Shown here: piece by piece, positions 5,813 to 6,339 of the stretch
Layout of the letters: each line of letters begins with the position of its first letter
How positions within the stretch are numbered: the first letter of the stretch is position 1
DNA from: Clostridiales bacterium
GTDB taxonomy: Bacteria > Bacillota > Clostridia > Oscillospirales > CAG-272
Direction of reading: 5' to 3'
DNA: 6,339 nucleotides
Assembly (NCBI GenBank): GCA_018370615.1
Contig: JAGZAC010000102.1
Coordinates: 1 to 6,339 of the forward strand
The notes under the pieces: model-generated
Seen by the model: only the letters and a program-made list of their open reading frames with translations
What the model was told of the DNA's origin: nothing
Databases searched by the model: none
Made by a program: the position numbers and the translations under genes

Positions 5813-5874
5813 GCCTCCCCTTCCTTGCGAAGGGGAGGTGGTGCGGCAGAGCCGCACCGGAGGGGTTGTGAAGA
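5813..5874 (+). repeat. Palindromic repeat unit D (plus orientation)
   Basis: This is a near copy of unit B with stronger stems. The outer stem pairs CCTCCCCTTC (5814-5823) with GAAGGGGAGG (5829-5838), 10 bp around a 5-nt loop. The inner stem pairs GGTGCGGC (5840-5847) with GCCGCACC (5851-5858) around AGA, 8 bp all Watson-Crick. It ends in the same GGAGGGGTTGTGAAGA tail as unit B. Confidence 0.8.
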
Positions 5875-5968
5875 ACAATTCCATGTCAACTACGTCGTCT
5901 GCCCTGGAGAAACCAAAAGACCAAATTCCCCAAAGGCAAAAATCTTCCAAATTCTACCGGATTTGCTC

Positions 5969-5997
5969 TTGCCACTGCTCTGTGATTGTTGTATAAT
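5969..5997 (+). promoter_or_regulatory. Sigma-A-type promoter for the TldD/PmbA-family gene
   Basis: TTGCCA (5969-5974) is followed by 17 nt and a perfect TATAAT (5992-5997). Transcription would start near 6004, leaving a leader of about 118 nt before the ATG at 6122. No other plus-strand gene lies between. Confidence 0.75.
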
Positions 5998-6009
5998 AAC
6001 ACAATAAGG

Positions 6010-6038
6010 TTAGCTGTATAAACCCATTTTTGTATAAT
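6010..6038 (+). promoter_or_regulatory. Possible second promoter, perfect -10 with weak -35
   Basis: A second TATAAT occurs at 6033-6038. The hexamer 17 nt upstream, TTAGCT (6010-6015), matches the -35 consensus poorly. It may be a secondary start, or simply AT-rich sequence. Confidence 0.3.
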
Positions 6039-6050
6039 CAATTTCTAAAA

Positions 6051-6068
6051 GATATATACTAATATATC
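6051..6068. repeat. AT-rich inverted repeat, possible operator
   Basis: GATATAT (6051-6057) and ATATATC (6062-6068) form a perfect 7-bp inverted repeat with a 4-nt centre. It lies just after the second TATAAT in the leader of the downstream gene. The position would suit an operator, but AT-rich chance symmetry is plausible. Confidence 0.3.
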
Positions 6069-6072
6069 CATC

Positions 6073-6093
6073 AAAAAACGGCGCAAAGCGCCG
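6073..6093 (-). terminator. Hairpin with T-run on the minus strand, terminator-like, in the leader of the TldD/PmbA gene
   Basis: CGGCGC (6079-6084) pairs with GCGCCG (6088-6093) around AAA. The six A residues at 6073-6078 become a T6 run directly after the stem on the minus strand. This would stop antisense transcription coming out of the downstream gene towards the repeat region. On the plus strand it is a leader hairpin 28 nt before the start codon, with no T-run. Confidence 0.45.
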
Positions 6094-6112
6094 GAAATGA
6101 AGGAAGGCAGGC

Positions 6113-6116
6113 AGGA
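6113..6116 (+). promoter_or_regulatory. Ribosome binding site of the TldD/PmbA-family gene
   Basis: AGGA at 6113-6116 lies 5 nt before the ATG at 6122. A second purine-rich AAGGAAGG at about 6100-6107 is further upstream. The nearer site fits the chosen start. Confidence 0.6.
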
Positions 6117-6121
6117 ATTCT

Positions 6122-6339
6122 ATGCTGGATGATATTCTGACAAGACGAAAAAAAGATTTTGCACCGGGCGTGCACACAGAACTGCGGGCACAGGTGAATA
6201 AAACCAGAGGGGTAAGCTTTCTTTCCGGAAGTCTCACCACCAATGTGCGCAGTGAGGTTTCCGGCGTGTCCGCTCGGGTATATAAAAACGGCGTATATGG
6301 ATTTTCCTCTGCAGCGGAATATGACGATGACGCGGTAGC
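6122..6339 (+). CDS. TldD/PmbA-family metallopeptidase-like protein, N-terminal part (gene runs off the right edge)
   Basis: Seventy-two codons are visible, starting MLDDILTRRKKDF. The stretches HTELRAQVNKTRGVSFLSG (18-36) and RSEVSGVSARVYKNGVYGFS (43-62) are typical of the N-terminal domain of TldD/PmbA proteins in clostridia, where 'ELR.Q' and 'GVSARVYKNG.WGF' recur. The family forms dimers or TldD-TldE heterodimers that cleave short or unfolded peptides, including microcin and CcdA-type substrates in enterobacteria. The zinc-binding HExxxH motif lies further downstream in the family and is outside the window, so it is unknown whether this copy is the catalytic TldD type or the PmbA/TldE type that lacks the site. 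It is divergent from recA, with its own promoter at 5969-5997. Full-length members have about 440-480 residues, so roughly one seventh is present. Confidence 0.85.
   Translation, partial: MLDDILTRRKKDFAPGVHTELRAQVNKTRGVSFLSGSLTTNVRSEVSGVSARVYKNGVYGFSSAAEYDDDAV

Noticed and set aside
5609..5874. CRISPR array
   Set aside because: The units alternate in orientation, differ in sequence and have no regular unique spacers; no cas genes are present.
5500..5996. Overlapping open frames on both strands of the intergenic region (5500-5871 +, 5634-5996 +, 5543-5950 -)
   Set aside because: They run through the palindromic repeats, their apparent proteins are just translated repeat sequence, and they lack ribosome binding sites and recognisable domains.
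6004..6121. Riboswitch in the leader of the TldD/PmbA gene
   Set aside because: The 118-nt leader is AT-rich with one short hairpin and shows no motif of a known riboswitch class that I can recognise.
6010..6243. 77-codon minus-strand open frame opposite the TldD/PmbA gene start
   Set aside because: It is antisense to a recognisable coding region, crosses its promoter and leader, and has no family resemblance or convincing ribosome binding site.

Overview
This window looks like housekeeping chromosome from a low-to-mid GC Gram-positive, most likely a gut clostridium of the Oscillospiraceae/Ruminococcaceae type. The evidence is the WalJ (YycJ) and RlmH pair, a rimO gene close to recA, clear sigma-A-type promoters, TTG starts behind Shine-Dalgarno sites, and GC-rich 'CCTCCCC...GGGGAGG' palindromic repeats of a kind I associate with that group. 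The family assignment is inference; I ran no database search.

Layout. Positions 1-5441 hold six tightly packed minus-strand genes. In transcription order they are recA (5441-4332), recF (4304-3183), recX (3140-2511), rimO (2410-1064), walJ/yycJ (1067-231) and the N-terminal half of rlmH (234 to beyond base 1). The gaps are 27 nt (recA-recF), 42 nt (recF-recX) and 100 nt (recX-rimO). The last gap carries a 13-bp stem-loop. rimO/walJ and walJ/rlmH each overlap by ATGA. A strong sigma-A-like promoter (TTGACT, 17 nt, TATAAT) lies about 110 bp upstream of recA.

Positions 5442-6121 are a divergent intergenic region of about 680 bp. From left to right it holds the recA leader with a LexA-like palindrome and a short direct repeat, the recA promoter, a cluster of four related palindromic repeat units in alternating orientation (5609-5874), and a plus-strand promoter region. 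At 6122 a plus-strand gene begins. It encodes the N-terminus of a TldD/PmbA-family protein and runs off the window.

Function. The first three genes form a recombinational repair module: RecA is the strand-exchange recombinase, RecF helps load it at gaps, and RecX restrains RecA filaments. The next three are RimO (ribosomal protein S12 methylthiolation), WalJ (MBL-fold hydrolase) and RlmH (23S rRNA pseudouridine methylation), so two of those three modify the ribosome. The unusual points are recF sitting between recA and recX rather than beside dnaN/gyrB, and the repeat cluster, whose inner stems change in sequence while keeping their pairing. I see no phage, transposase, CRISPR, tRNA or rRNA gene, and no convincing sign of an undescribed multigene system.
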